Below are positions 41,317-48,514 of a stretch of 64,000 nt of DNA, piece after piece. Origin of the DNA: Palsa-504 sp963834685 (GTDB lineage: Bacteria; Actinomycetota; Actinomycetes; Streptosporangiales; Streptosporangiaceae); contig CAWICW010000024.1 in the NCBI GenBank assembly GCA_963834685.1, positions 11,102 through 75,101 of the forward strand. Reading direction: 5' to 3'. Within the stretch, counting starts at the first letter, position 1. Every line of letters begins with the position of its first letter. The notes beneath the pieces are model-generated. The model saw only the letters and a list, made by a program, of their open reading frames with translations, was not told where the DNA came from and ran no database searches. Made by a program: the position numbers and the translations under genes.

Positions 41317-44300
41317 ACTGGCCGGACCTGTATGCGGCCAATGCCCTGGCGAGGCTGTCGAGCCGTTCCGGTGCGGGCAGCCTGACTTGAGACAGCCACG
41401 GAATGGCGGACACGTCCGGTGGCCTCGCTGAACCGAGCAGGCCGCCCGCTAGCGCGGCCACCGAGTCAGTGTCGCCGCCAAGGTGCAGGCTTGTTAGCAT
41501 TGCGGCAGCGGTGCCGGGAGCCGACCTGATCACAGACAGGACGGCTGCCACCGTATCAATGGCCTGCATGGACACCCCTTGCTCCGGGCGCTGCCAGTCG
41601 CCCCGGGCGGCCGAGCGCAGCAGGGCGTCGGCAGCGTCGGACAGCATGTGCTCGTGCCTGACCTCATCCAGCTCCTCGATCGCCACCTCGGCTAGGACGT
41701 CTCCGCCGACACCCTCCGCAGCCCAGGATCCCATCGCCGCGACCAGGTGCGCACATATCAGCGCCTCAGGTGAGTCGTGTGTCGTTTTGGTCAGATCCTC
41801 GGTGAGCTGGCGACGCCTGGCCGATCGGCTGACAGGGACCGCCCACCCTACCGCGAGGGCTCGTACAGCCGCCCCGTTGGTGGTCCCGTGCCCGGCGACG
41901 ACACTGCCCGTGCGCAGGAACTTCGCGACCGCCGCTGGCGTGGTCGGGCCGGTGCCACGCATCGACGGCAGTGCCGCGGCGAGGGCAGTCAGGAAGTTGC
42001 GGGCCAGGTCCCGGCCGGCCGCCGCTGGCACCGTTTCGGCCACAGCAAGCAACTGATCCGTATCGTCCGTTGTCGTGCCAACTGGCCAGTCGGCGCGGGA
42101 GGGAAGCTGGCCGGTGCCCGCGAATGAGATGTCGGCAGGCATGCGGCCTTCCCACGGGGCCCCGAGCGCGTCCCCGGCCGCGAACGAGACGATACCGGCG
42201 CGTATTCGCTGCACCGGAGGCTCCGTGCTGCCGGAATAGAGCAGCTCGAGCAGCCCGAACTCGTGCGTGGCGAGCAATTGCCTTGCCTCGTCCAGCGCAG
42301 CCACCATCCCACGGGCATTGTGATCCGCCTGGCGCAGCGTCGTCAGGTCCAGCAATGCGTGAGCGAGGTCGTAGGGCGCGCCCCACTTCTTGACCCTGTT
42401 CGCAGCATCCTCCAGCAATTCGATCGCCTCACGGATCTCACCGGTGGCGAATCGCGACATGGCCTCGACCTGCCAGATCTTCGCCAGCGTCACGTCATCG
42501 CCCTGGTCCCTGGCAAGCTTCCCGGCCCGGCCGAGGTAGGCGCGGCCCTCAGCGTGCCGGCCTTCACCGCACCGGGCCCAGCCCATCAGGAAGAGCGAAT
42601 TCGCCATGCCCCGCTCGTGCGAGACAGGCTCCCGGATCTGCAGCGCTGCCTCAGCGTCCGCGAAGGCAGCGTCCCATTCCTGCTTCACGATATGGACGAG
42701 CCCGCGATCGGCGCGGTTCCAGCCGACGATTGTGGCGTCCTGCTCGCTGGCCGGCGCGGCGGCGATCTTGCGCTCGCAGTCAGCGAAGATCTGCTCCGCT
42801 TCGGTCAGGTGGCCGGAGAACAGTGCTACCTCCCCGGTAAGCATGCTCCGGGCCAGGTCCGCGTTCGCGCTGCCTGACGCCGTCCCCGGCTGCGCCGGCC
42901 CGAGAGCTTCCCGCGCGGCCCTGAACGAGCCGCGATAGAGCAGGATCTCCGCCAGCCGGAGTTCCAGGCGCTCGCGATCGGCTCCGGTCATCCGGGTCAG
43001 GCCCTGCCGGGCTGTCTGCTCAGCCGCCTCGAACTGGCACCGGTAAAACTCGATGTCCGCCTTCAGCAGCGTTGCCCGGGCCGAGTCTTGCGGCAGTTGC
43101 CGGCACAGCGCCTCCGCCTCGGCCACAGCGCCCGTGCCGAGATAGGCCCGGCCGACACGGTAGTAGAACTCTGCCGCGCGCTGCTGTTCCGACGCCCGCA
43201 GGTACGGGACTACGCCGATGAAGGCGTGGCAGTCTGAATATCGCCCGGCTGCCAGGAACGAGTCCATCGAGTCGCACCAGAGCCTGATCCCCGCCGCCTG
43301 GTCGGCGTAGCTCAGGTGCAGCGCCGCCTCTGCCTGGGATGCGGAGTCTGGCTTCGCGCGGTAAAAGTCGGCAAGCGCCGCGTGCGCGCGCAGCGAGTCG
43401 GCCGGATACATCGCCCCCAGCTCGCGTTGTAGCAGCTGGTGGACGGCAAAGGCTGCCTGAGTCGGCTCGGCGTCGAAACCGCTGTCACTCGCCTCGAGCA
43501 TGAAGGAGAAGTTCGTCAGCCGCTGGTAGGCGTCCAGCGAGCCGTCGAAATGGAGACTGCGGGCCAGGAAGCGGAAGCAGTGGTAGTCAAACGACCGCGC
43601 TGCAGCCACGGCAACGACCTGGCGCTGCCTGTCGTCCGACACCGACGACATCAGCCGGGCAACCAGCCTTCTCCGGCGGACATCCAGGCCCGCGGCTACC
43701 TGGCCGTCCCGCCCCGCCAGGTCCAGTTTGCCGGACTGCTCTGACGCGAGCACGTCGGTGCACAGGCCGAGCATGTACGGATGCACCTCGTCCGGTGCTC
43801 CTGACGCGTAGCTGATGACCAGGCGCTGGGCGTCCGTGTCAGTAATGCCGACCTGCTCCAGGTACCAGCGCGCGTCGGCCGGGCTGAGCCCGGCGATGTG
43901 CTGCAGGTTGATACAGTCGTCCGGGATGGCGGCTTCCTCGGCCTGCGACCATCTCGGCGGCTTCCGGCTTGCCACGACGACGATGACGCCGGCTTCCAGA
44001 TTGAGGTAGCCCAGCAGGATGCGCAGCCATTTGTCCCGGGCGAGCGTGGCCAGCGACATGACCCCGGCTGCCGGGAAGGCATCCTCGCCCCAGAACGCCT
44101 CGTGTGTATCGCAGAACAGCACGATCCGCGATCGCTGGCCCGAGATAGTCAGCGCGGCGTTAAGGTCGGTCGCAAAGTAGTAGGGGAGCAGATCGGCGAG
44201 CACCGGATCGGCCGGTGCCTCCAGGATCTTCGCCACATGCTCCTTCTCGATGGCCCGCGCCATCCGCCACTTGGTAAGCCGGCCGTCCGTGCGATCCTCG

Positions 44301-44896
44301 ATGATCTTCAACAGCGCCCGGCCCGCTGAGACCACGGGCAACCCGGCCAGGAAGTCGGCAATGCTGATAGCCAGATCGAGCTCGGCTTCGGGAAAGAGCT
44401 CAGGCAGGAGCTGCTTGTAGGCGAGCCCTGACTTCTGCAGGTAGTTCACTGCCGCGAAGTCGAATCGCGGAGTCTTGACTCCGTAGTGCGCTAGCTGCCG
44501 CTTGAGGATGAACAAGCCAGGAAGGGCCTCGAGCGGGCGCTGCTGGCCCACCGGGCGGGCGCCGAAATCTATCAGCGCATTTGCCACCGGTCCGGCCGGG
44601 TCGGCACCGGCGGCGCTGTGCAGTAGCCCGAACGTCGTAGCCGACGGGTCGCCCACAAACTCCTGCCACTGACCAGGCCTGAAGCGGACACAGCAGCGAG
44701 CCTGCAGGTACCGCAGCAGCAGGGATTTCCCGTTGCCGCCCATGCCATGAAGGAATAGGATCTGCCCGGGCAGCGGGCTCTCGTTGACACTGCGCAGGAG
44801 AAGGCGGGTCAGCTCATCACGATCGGCAAAAAGGCTCAGGCGCCTGGTGAGCGAGTCAAAGGGCGCAGGCTCCCCAGTGCGGCTGAAGATAGACAT
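41309..44896 (-). CDS. STAND NTPase - TPR - ADP-ribosylglycohydrolase fusion
   Basis: 1195 residues from ATG 44896; the longest open frame begins at 45088 but this start fits the promoter spacing. Order: short N-terminus; NTPase domain with P-loop FLHGMGGNGKS (residues 48-58) and Walker-B-like IVLFCDTHEAFWG; winged-helix-type region; TPR-like helices about residues 550-890 (LYRGSFRAAREALG, MGWARCGEGRHAEGRAYLGR); C-terminal ADP-ribosylglycohydrolase from ~897 (RIRAGIVSFAAGDALGAPWE) with the metal motifs TDDT (~943-946) and GGDTDS (~1140-1145). Both catalytic clusters are intact, so de-ADP-ribosylation or cleavage of an ADP-ribose-like bond is likely. STAND-TPR parts normally sense a ligand and oligomerise. 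Coupled to PfkB. Confidence 0.85.
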   Translation of the reverse strand: MSIFSRTGEPAPFDSLTRRLSLFADRDELTRLLLRSVNESPLPGQILFLHGMGGNGKSLLLRYLQARCCVRFRPGQWQEFVGDPSATTFGLLHSAAGADPAGPVANALIDFGARPVGQQRPLEALPGLFILKRQLAHYGVKTPRFDFAAVNYLQKSGLAYKQLLPELFPEAELDLAISIADFLAGLPVVSAGRALLKIIEDRTDGRLTKWRMARAIEKEHVAKILEAPADPVLADLLPYYFATDLNAALTISGQRSRIVLFCDTHEAFWGEDAFPAAGVMSLATLARDKWLRILLGYLNLEAGVIVVVASRKPPRWSQAEEAAIPDDCINLQHIAGLSPADARWYLEQVGITDTDAQRLVISYASGAPDEVHPYMLGLCTDVLASEQSGKLDLAGRDGQVAAGLDVRRRRLVARLMSSVSDDRQRQVVAVAAARSFDYHCFRFLARSLHFDGSLDAYQRLTNFSFMLEASDSGFDAEPTQAAFAVHQLLQRELGAMYPADSLRAHAALADFYRAKPDSASQAEAALHLSYADQAAGIRLWCDSMDSFLAAGRYSDCHAFIGVVPYLRASEQQRAAEFYYRVGRAYLGTGAVAEAEALCRQLPQDSARATLLKADIEFYRCQFEAAEQTARQGLTRMTGADRERLELRLAEILLYRGSFRAAREALGPAQPGTASGSANADLARSMLTGEVALFSGHLTEAEQIFADCERKIAAAPASEQDATIVGWNRADRGLVHIVKQEWDAAFADAEAALQIREPVSHERGMANSLFLMGWARCGEGRHAEGRAYLGRAGKLARDQGDDVTLAKIWQVEAMSRFATGEIREAIELLEDAANRVKKWGAPYDLAHALLDLTTLRQADHNARGMVAALDEARQLLATHEFGLLELLYSGSTEPPVQRIRAGIVSFAAGDALGAPWEGRMPADISFAGTGQLPSRADWPVGTTTDDTDQLLAVAETVPAAAGRDLARNFLTALAAALPSMRGTGPTTPAAVAKFLRTGSVVAGHGTTNGAAVRALAVGWAVPVSRSARRRQLTEDLTKTTHDSPEALICAHLVAAMGSWAAEGVGGDVLAEVAIEELDEVRHEHMLSDAADALLRSAARGDWQRPEQGVSMQAIDTVAAVLSVIRSAPGTAAAMLTSLHLGGDTDSVAALAGGLLGSARPPDVSAIPWLSQVRLPAPERLDSLARALAAYRSGQYA

Positions 44897-44971
44897 GGCG
44901 CCGCAACCATAGCACGCGAATTCGAGAGCAGCCCTCGCCGTGACGGCAGAGCTGGCATGTGGCCGCCCGGT

Positions 44972-44977
44972 TAGAAT
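44972..44977 (+). promoter_or_regulatory. -10 box for the methyltransferase gene (leaderless)
   Basis: TAGAAT at 44972-44977 is followed 7 nt later by the ATG at 44985, the distance expected for transcription starting at the start codon. No convincing -35. On the other strand TATGGT precedes the STAND gene ATG (44896) by 9 nt, so both divergent genes may be leaderless from this 88-bp region. Confidence 0.4.
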
Positions 44978-44984
44978 GGCTCCG

Positions 44985-45593
44985 ATGTCTGCCCACTGGA
45001 TCCTGTCTGATAGCGGTGCCAGCCGCATAGCCATCGATCCGCTGGACCCGGCACTCGGCGGCAACGTCATCGGCGGGGACCGGCGCACCTATCACCCCCC
45101 GCTGTGGGCGTTCCTAATATCCCGCTTCGTCATCACGTCGATGCTCGACGTGGGCTGCGCCGAAGGCCGCTGCGTCCGTTATTTCGCTAGCCAGGGAGTC
45201 AGTGCGGCCGGATTCGATGGCCTGCGCGCGAACGTCGAGCGCGCGGTCACTCCCGTCGAGCTGCATGACCTGCGGAGCGGCCCGTACCTTATGCCCGTCG
45301 ACCTGGTGCACTGCTGTGAGGTCGTGGAGCACATCGACGAGCAGCACCTGCCGAGCTTGCTGCGAACTCTGGCGAACGGCCGGGTGATCGCGATGACGCA
45401 CGCCGTCCCTGGCCAGGGTGGCCACCACCATGTGAACTGCCAGCCGGCTAGCTACTGGATCGAGCGGATTGAAGCGCTCGGGTATGCGTTCCGGCCGGAC
45501 GAGACAGCCACGGGCAAGCGGCTGATTGAGGACAGCGGCCAGTGGACCTACTTCGCCTCATCCGGCCTGATCTTCGAGGCACGCGAGGGCTAG
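44985..45593 (+). CDS. Class I SAM-dependent methyltransferase, small
   Basis: A 202-residue protein from ATG 44985 (an upstream ATG at 44976 is possible). SAM-binding motif I is ITSMLDVGCAEGRCVRYFAS; the acidic residue ending strand 2 is in VSAAGFDGL; motif IV-like DLVHCCEVVEHIDEQHL carries the E-V-V-E-H-I pattern of Methyltransf_23/11 enzymes. VIAMTHAVPGQGGHHHVNCQ contains a His cluster. Substrate unknown. Divergent from the STAND gene and ending before a strong bidirectional terminator. Whether it belongs to the STAND module is inference. Confidence 0.8.
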   Translation: MSAHWILSDSGASRIAIDPLDPALGGNVIGGDRRTYHPPLWAFLISRFVITSMLDVGCAEGRCVRYFASQGVSAAGFDGLRANVERAVTPVELHDLRSGPYLMPVDLVHCCEVVEHIDEQHLPSLLRTLANGRVIAMTHAVPGQGGHHHVNCQPASYWIERIEALGYAFRPDETATGKRLIEDSGQWTYFASSGLIFEAREG

Positions 45594-45725
45594 CTCACGA
45601 GCGTCTGGTACACCATCTGCCGAACCTGCCCGCCGCGGGCGGCCAACACGTTTGGTACCGCCCGCCGCGTAGCCGACGCGCTGCGCCACTCCCCCGAGTT
45701 CCGCTGCCTGAAGCCTCCAGACAGC

Positions 45726-45763
45726 GGGCTGCCGCCGGCCGGATGGCCGGCCGGCGGCAGCCC
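45726..45763. terminator. Strong bidirectional terminator hairpin
   Basis: GGGCTGCCGCCGGCCGG - ATGG - CCGGCCGGCGGCAGCCC is a perfect 17-bp stem with a 4-nt loop, located between the convergent methyltransferase (+) and selB/unknown (-) genes. Confidence 0.85.
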
Positions 45764-45771
45764 GGTCCCCC

Positions 45772-46503
45772 TCAGCTGTTGTAGACGAGGTAACGGTTGG
45801 GCAGCTCGTAGCGCCACCCGGCGGTGACCGGCGGGAAGAACGGGACGCCGGGGTCGTTGTCGAGGTCGATGAACTTCGTCCCGAACGCCGCGTAGGGCTT
45901 GGCCGGGATGTCGACGAATACGGTGACGTTGGCCTCGATCAGCCATGGGTCCGCGCCCGCGGCCGGGCCCGGGGTCGTGGGCAGCAGGAAGAACACCGGC
46001 GTGAACACCGGGGCCGGGCCGGGGAAGACGCCGCTCTGGGACTGCGTCGGCATGTTGGTCCCGGTGGTCAGGTTGGCCTGGTCCAGGGTCATCCGCCACG
46101 GCAGCCCGCCGAGCTGAACGCTCGCCGAAAGCGCCCACCCGGGGCCCGTCGACGGGTTGGTGAAGATGTACGCGACGAGGAACGCGAAGTTGCCGGCCGC
46201 GATGATCTTGCTGGGCAGGTAGGGCGGCTGACCGATGAACTGGACCGGAGAGGTGGCGGTCACGTCGAACGCCACGTACGGGTTCCCGCTCGGGTCATAG
46301 GTCGTCGGCGCGCCGATGCGCGGGGCCAGGCCCCCGTTGGACTGGCCGTTCCTGTTGGCCAGGTGGTTCTGGACCCGCTCGGTCAGGCGGGCGGCCTGCT
46401 CGTTTGCCCATCGCGTGGCCAGCTCGCGGGCCTCCTCGACAGACGTGGGCGCCCCCGCAGCCACTTGTTCGGGGGCCGCAGGCGCTTCGGCCACTGCAGT
46501 CAT
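45772..46503 (-). CDS. Protein of unknown function, in frame with and 3' of selB
   Basis: A 243-residue protein from ATG 46503, preceded by a strong GAGGAG with a 6-nt spacer. That indicates independent initiation even though the selB frame continues into it without a stop. The N-terminal 60 residues are helical and Ala/Glu-rich (TSVEEARELATRWANEQAAR); the remainder looks beta-rich with many Pro, Thr and aromatic residues (YVAFDVTATSPVQFIGQPPY, AYIFTNPSTGPGWALSASVQ). No signal peptide, membrane helix or recognised motif. I do not know this family. Confidence 0.7.
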   Translation of the reverse strand: MTAVAEAPAAPEQVAAGAPTSVEEARELATRWANEQAARLTERVQNHLANRNGQSNGGLAPRIGAPTTYDPSGNPYVAFDVTATSPVQFIGQPPYLPSKIIAAGNFAFLVAYIFTNPSTGPGWALSASVQLGGLPWRMTLDQANLTTGTNMPTQSQSGVFPGPAPVFTPVFFLLPTTPGPAAGADPWLIEANVTVFVDIPAKPYAAFGTKFIDLDNDPGVPFFPPVTAGWRYELPNRYLVYNS

Positions 46504-48441
46504 GATGAACTCCTCGCACTTGCGGACAGCTGCAATCAGCCGCCCGATCTCTTGTCTGTGCGGAGGCGGGGAGGGGGCGCCCGATACAGTCCGGGCCGGA
46601 CTTTTTAAGCGCAGGCGGCGGCGGTCGTCGGGCAGTCGCTGGGTGATCCCGGCCCGGTCCAGGTACTCCAGCAGCGGGATCGCGACCCGCCGGGTCGTCC
46701 CCAGCGCCTGCCGGGCCTCGGCGGCGGTGAACGGCTGGGGCAGTCCGGCCAGGATCCGGGCCGCCTCGGCCTCGGCGCCGGGCGCCAGCACGACCTGCTC
46801 GGCCACCCGCAGCAGCAAGCCCGCCCGCGCCGCCGCCCCGATCGCCCGCCCGTCCAGGCCGAGCTCACGCAGCCGTCCCGCCTCCGGCGCCATGAACGGC
46901 GCGCCGGCCAGGTCAGCCAGCACGGCCCGCACGCCCGCCAGCACCTGCGGAGGAAGCACAGGTCGGGTCCCTTGGGACTGGAGTGGTTTCTGCGCCTCTT
47001 CGAGACACAGGTACCCGCCGTCGAGTCGCACCCGCGACGGTGCGTCCCCGGGCGCGGACCGCCGGGTCAGGGCCTCGACCAGGGCCCGGTCCGGCAGCCG
47101 GAGGGCGGCCCGGGCCGCTTCGGGCGGCAGGCCGATGGCCAGCGGGTCGCGCCGGGCGTGCGCGGCAACCATCTCGGCGAGCTGGCGGCGCAGTTCGCCC
47201 CAGCGGGCGGGATCGGCGAGCCAGCCGCTGGTCGTTACGGGCGCCGGCAGGCTGCCGGTCACGCCCATGGCCGCCACCGCGCTGGTCCGCAGCAGCCCGT
47301 GCCGGCGCAGCAGGTCGGCGGCTGCCGGGACGTCCGGCCAGGCGGCCAGCTCGCGGCCGGACGCCGCGGCCGCTCCGCGGCGCACGAGCGCGGGCGGCGC
47401 CACGTCGAGCACGGTGGCACCGAGGATGGTCACGCTCGCGCTCCCCGGATCACGGAGCAGCAAGCGATCGCCCACGTGCAGTGGCAGCGGCTCGCGCAGC
47501 GTCAGCCGCCCGATCATGGTGCCGCCGGATTCCGGCAGCGGCCCGAGGGGACGCAGCCGGGCCAGGATCCGCGCGGAGCCGATGTGCACGGTGATATCGG
47601 GGGGCAGCCGGAGCGCCGGCGGGATCAGCAGCCTGATGTCGGCCAGCTTGGTCATCGTCCAGCGGCCCGCGTCGACCAGGGCCATGCCCCGGGCCGGGAC
47701 GTCGGCCGGGATACCGCGCAGGTTGAGCGCCACCCGGGCCACCCCGCTGACCGAGGCGACCGGCTCGTTCAGCGACTCGATGCCGCGGATCCTGGCCGGG
47801 CGCATGGACGGGGTAAGCAGCAGTTCCTGACCGGACTGGATGATGCCGGCGGGCAGCGTGCCGGTCACGACCGTGCCGCTGCCCCGGATGCTGAACGACC
47901 GGTCCACCCAGAGCCGGATCGGCGCCGCGGCGTTGGGAACGGGCAGCGAGGCCACCAGGCGGACCAGCGCGGCCCGCAGGTCGGGCAGCCCCGCGCCGGT
48001 TACCGCGCTCACCGCCACCGCCTCGACCCGGCCCAGGCTGGTGGCGGCGATCTGCTCCGCCGCCTGCCGGGTCGCGGGGCCGGGATCGGCCAGGTCGCAG
48101 CGGGTCACGACGAGCAGGCCGTGCCGGATGCCGACCGCGTCGATGGCCGCCAGGTGCTCGGCCGACTGCGGCATCCAGCCGCCGTCCGCGGCCACCACGA
48201 CCAGCACGGCGGGGACCGGGCCCACGCCGGCCAGCATGTTCGGGACGAACCGTTCGTGGCCTGGCACGTCCACGAACGCCAGCCGCTCCCCGTCCGGCAG
48301 CGTCATCCAGGCGAACCCGAGGTCGATGGTCAGCCCCCGGCGCCGCTCCTCGGCCCACCGGTCCGGCTCCATCCCGGTCAGCGCCCTTACCAGCGCGGAT
48401 TTCCCATGATCCACATGCCCCGCGGTCGCGATCACCTGCAC
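45772..48441 (-). CDS. selB: Selenocysteine-specific elongation factor SelB with in-frame C-terminal extension
   Basis: GTP-dependent factor that delivers Sec-tRNA to UGA codons. The start GTG at 48441 fits (GGGGA 6-7 nt upstream) and gives VQVIATAGHVDHGKSALVRA with the G1 loop; DVPGHERFV is G3 and TRCDLAD corresponds to NKxD. EF-Tu-like barrels follow, then winged helices ending near residue 611 (LLEYLDRAGITQRLPDDRRR), the expected SelB end. No stop occurs there; the frame continues through a ~34-residue linker into the 243-residue unknown protein, giving 889 residues. A TAA lies in the +1 frame at 46605-46607 beside an A5 run, so either an indel removed the stop or fusion/frameshifting is real. 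Confidence 0.85.
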   Translation of the reverse strand: MQVIATAGHVDHGKSALVRALTGMEPDRWAEERRRGLTIDLGFAWMTLPDGERLAFVDVPGHERFVPNMLAGVGPVPAVLVVVAADGGWMPQSAEHLAAIDAVGIRHGLLVVTRCDLADPGPATRQAAEQIAATSLGRVEAVAVSAVTGAGLPDLRAALVRLVASLPVPNAAAPIRLWVDRSFSIRGSGTVVTGTLPAGIIQSGQELLLTPSMRPARIRGIESLNEPVASVSGVARVALNLRGIPADVPARGMALVDAGRWTMTKLADIRLLIPPALRLPPDITVHIGSARILARLRPLGPLPESGGTMIGRLTLREPLPLHVGDRLLLRDPGSASVTILGATVLDVAPPALVRRGAAAASGRELAAWPDVPAAADLLRRHGLLRTSAVAAMGVTGSLPAPVTTSGWLADPARWGELRRQLAEMVAAHARRDPLAIGLPPEAARAALRLPDRALVEALTRRSAPGDAPSRVRLDGGYLCLEEAQKPLQSQGTRPVLPPQVLAGVRAVLADLAGAPFMAPEAGRLRELGLDGRAIGAAARAGLLLRVAEQVVLAPGAEAEAARILAGLPQPFTAAEARQALGTTRRVAIPLLEYLDRAGITQRLPDDRRRLRLKSPARTVSGAPSPPPHRQEIGRLIAAVRKCEEFIMTAVAEAPAAPEQVAAGAPTSVEEARELATRWANEQAARLTERVQNHLANRNGQSNGGLAPRIGAPTTYDPSGNPYVAFDVTATSPVQFIGQPPYLPSKIIAAGNFAFLVAYIFTNPSTGPGWALSASVQLGGLPWRMTLDQANLTTGTNMPTQSQSGVFPGPAPVFTPVFFLLPTTPGPAAGADPWLIEANVTVFVDIPAKPYAAFGTKFIDLDNDPGVPFFPPVTAGWRYELPNRYLVYNS

Positions 48442-48457
48442 GGCCACTCCCCGCGAC

Positions 48458-48510
48458 CATGATCATGGCCAGAAAGGGACGCTATTTGGCCCAAACTGGC
48501 CATGATCATG
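48458..48510. repeat. 15-bp perfect inverted repeat between selA and selB
   Basis: CATGATCATGGCCAG (48458-48472) and CTGGCCATGATCATG (48496-48510) are exact reverse complements separated by 23 nt, occupying nearly all of the 73-nt gap between selA stop and selB start. May fold in the selA-selB mRNA. Confidence 0.75.
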
Positions 48511-48514
48511 AAAA

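Larger units (their letters stand above)
37500..45593. other. Accessory gene block inserted between tRNA-Sec and selB
   Basis: Five genes (GH13, StiP-like, PfkB, STAND-ADP-ribosylglycohydrolase, methyltransferase) with less GC-biased codon choice by eye than their neighbours, more A/T-ending codons and no housekeeping content, bounded by tRNA-Sec on the left and a strong terminator and selB on the right. No integrase, transposase or direct repeats were found, so transfer is inferred from composition and position only. Confidence 0.45.

Noticed and set aside
45590..46138. Minus-strand 182-codon frame opposite and beside the unknown protein gene
   Set aside because: Out of frame with a better supported gene, crosses the 45726-45763 terminator hairpin.
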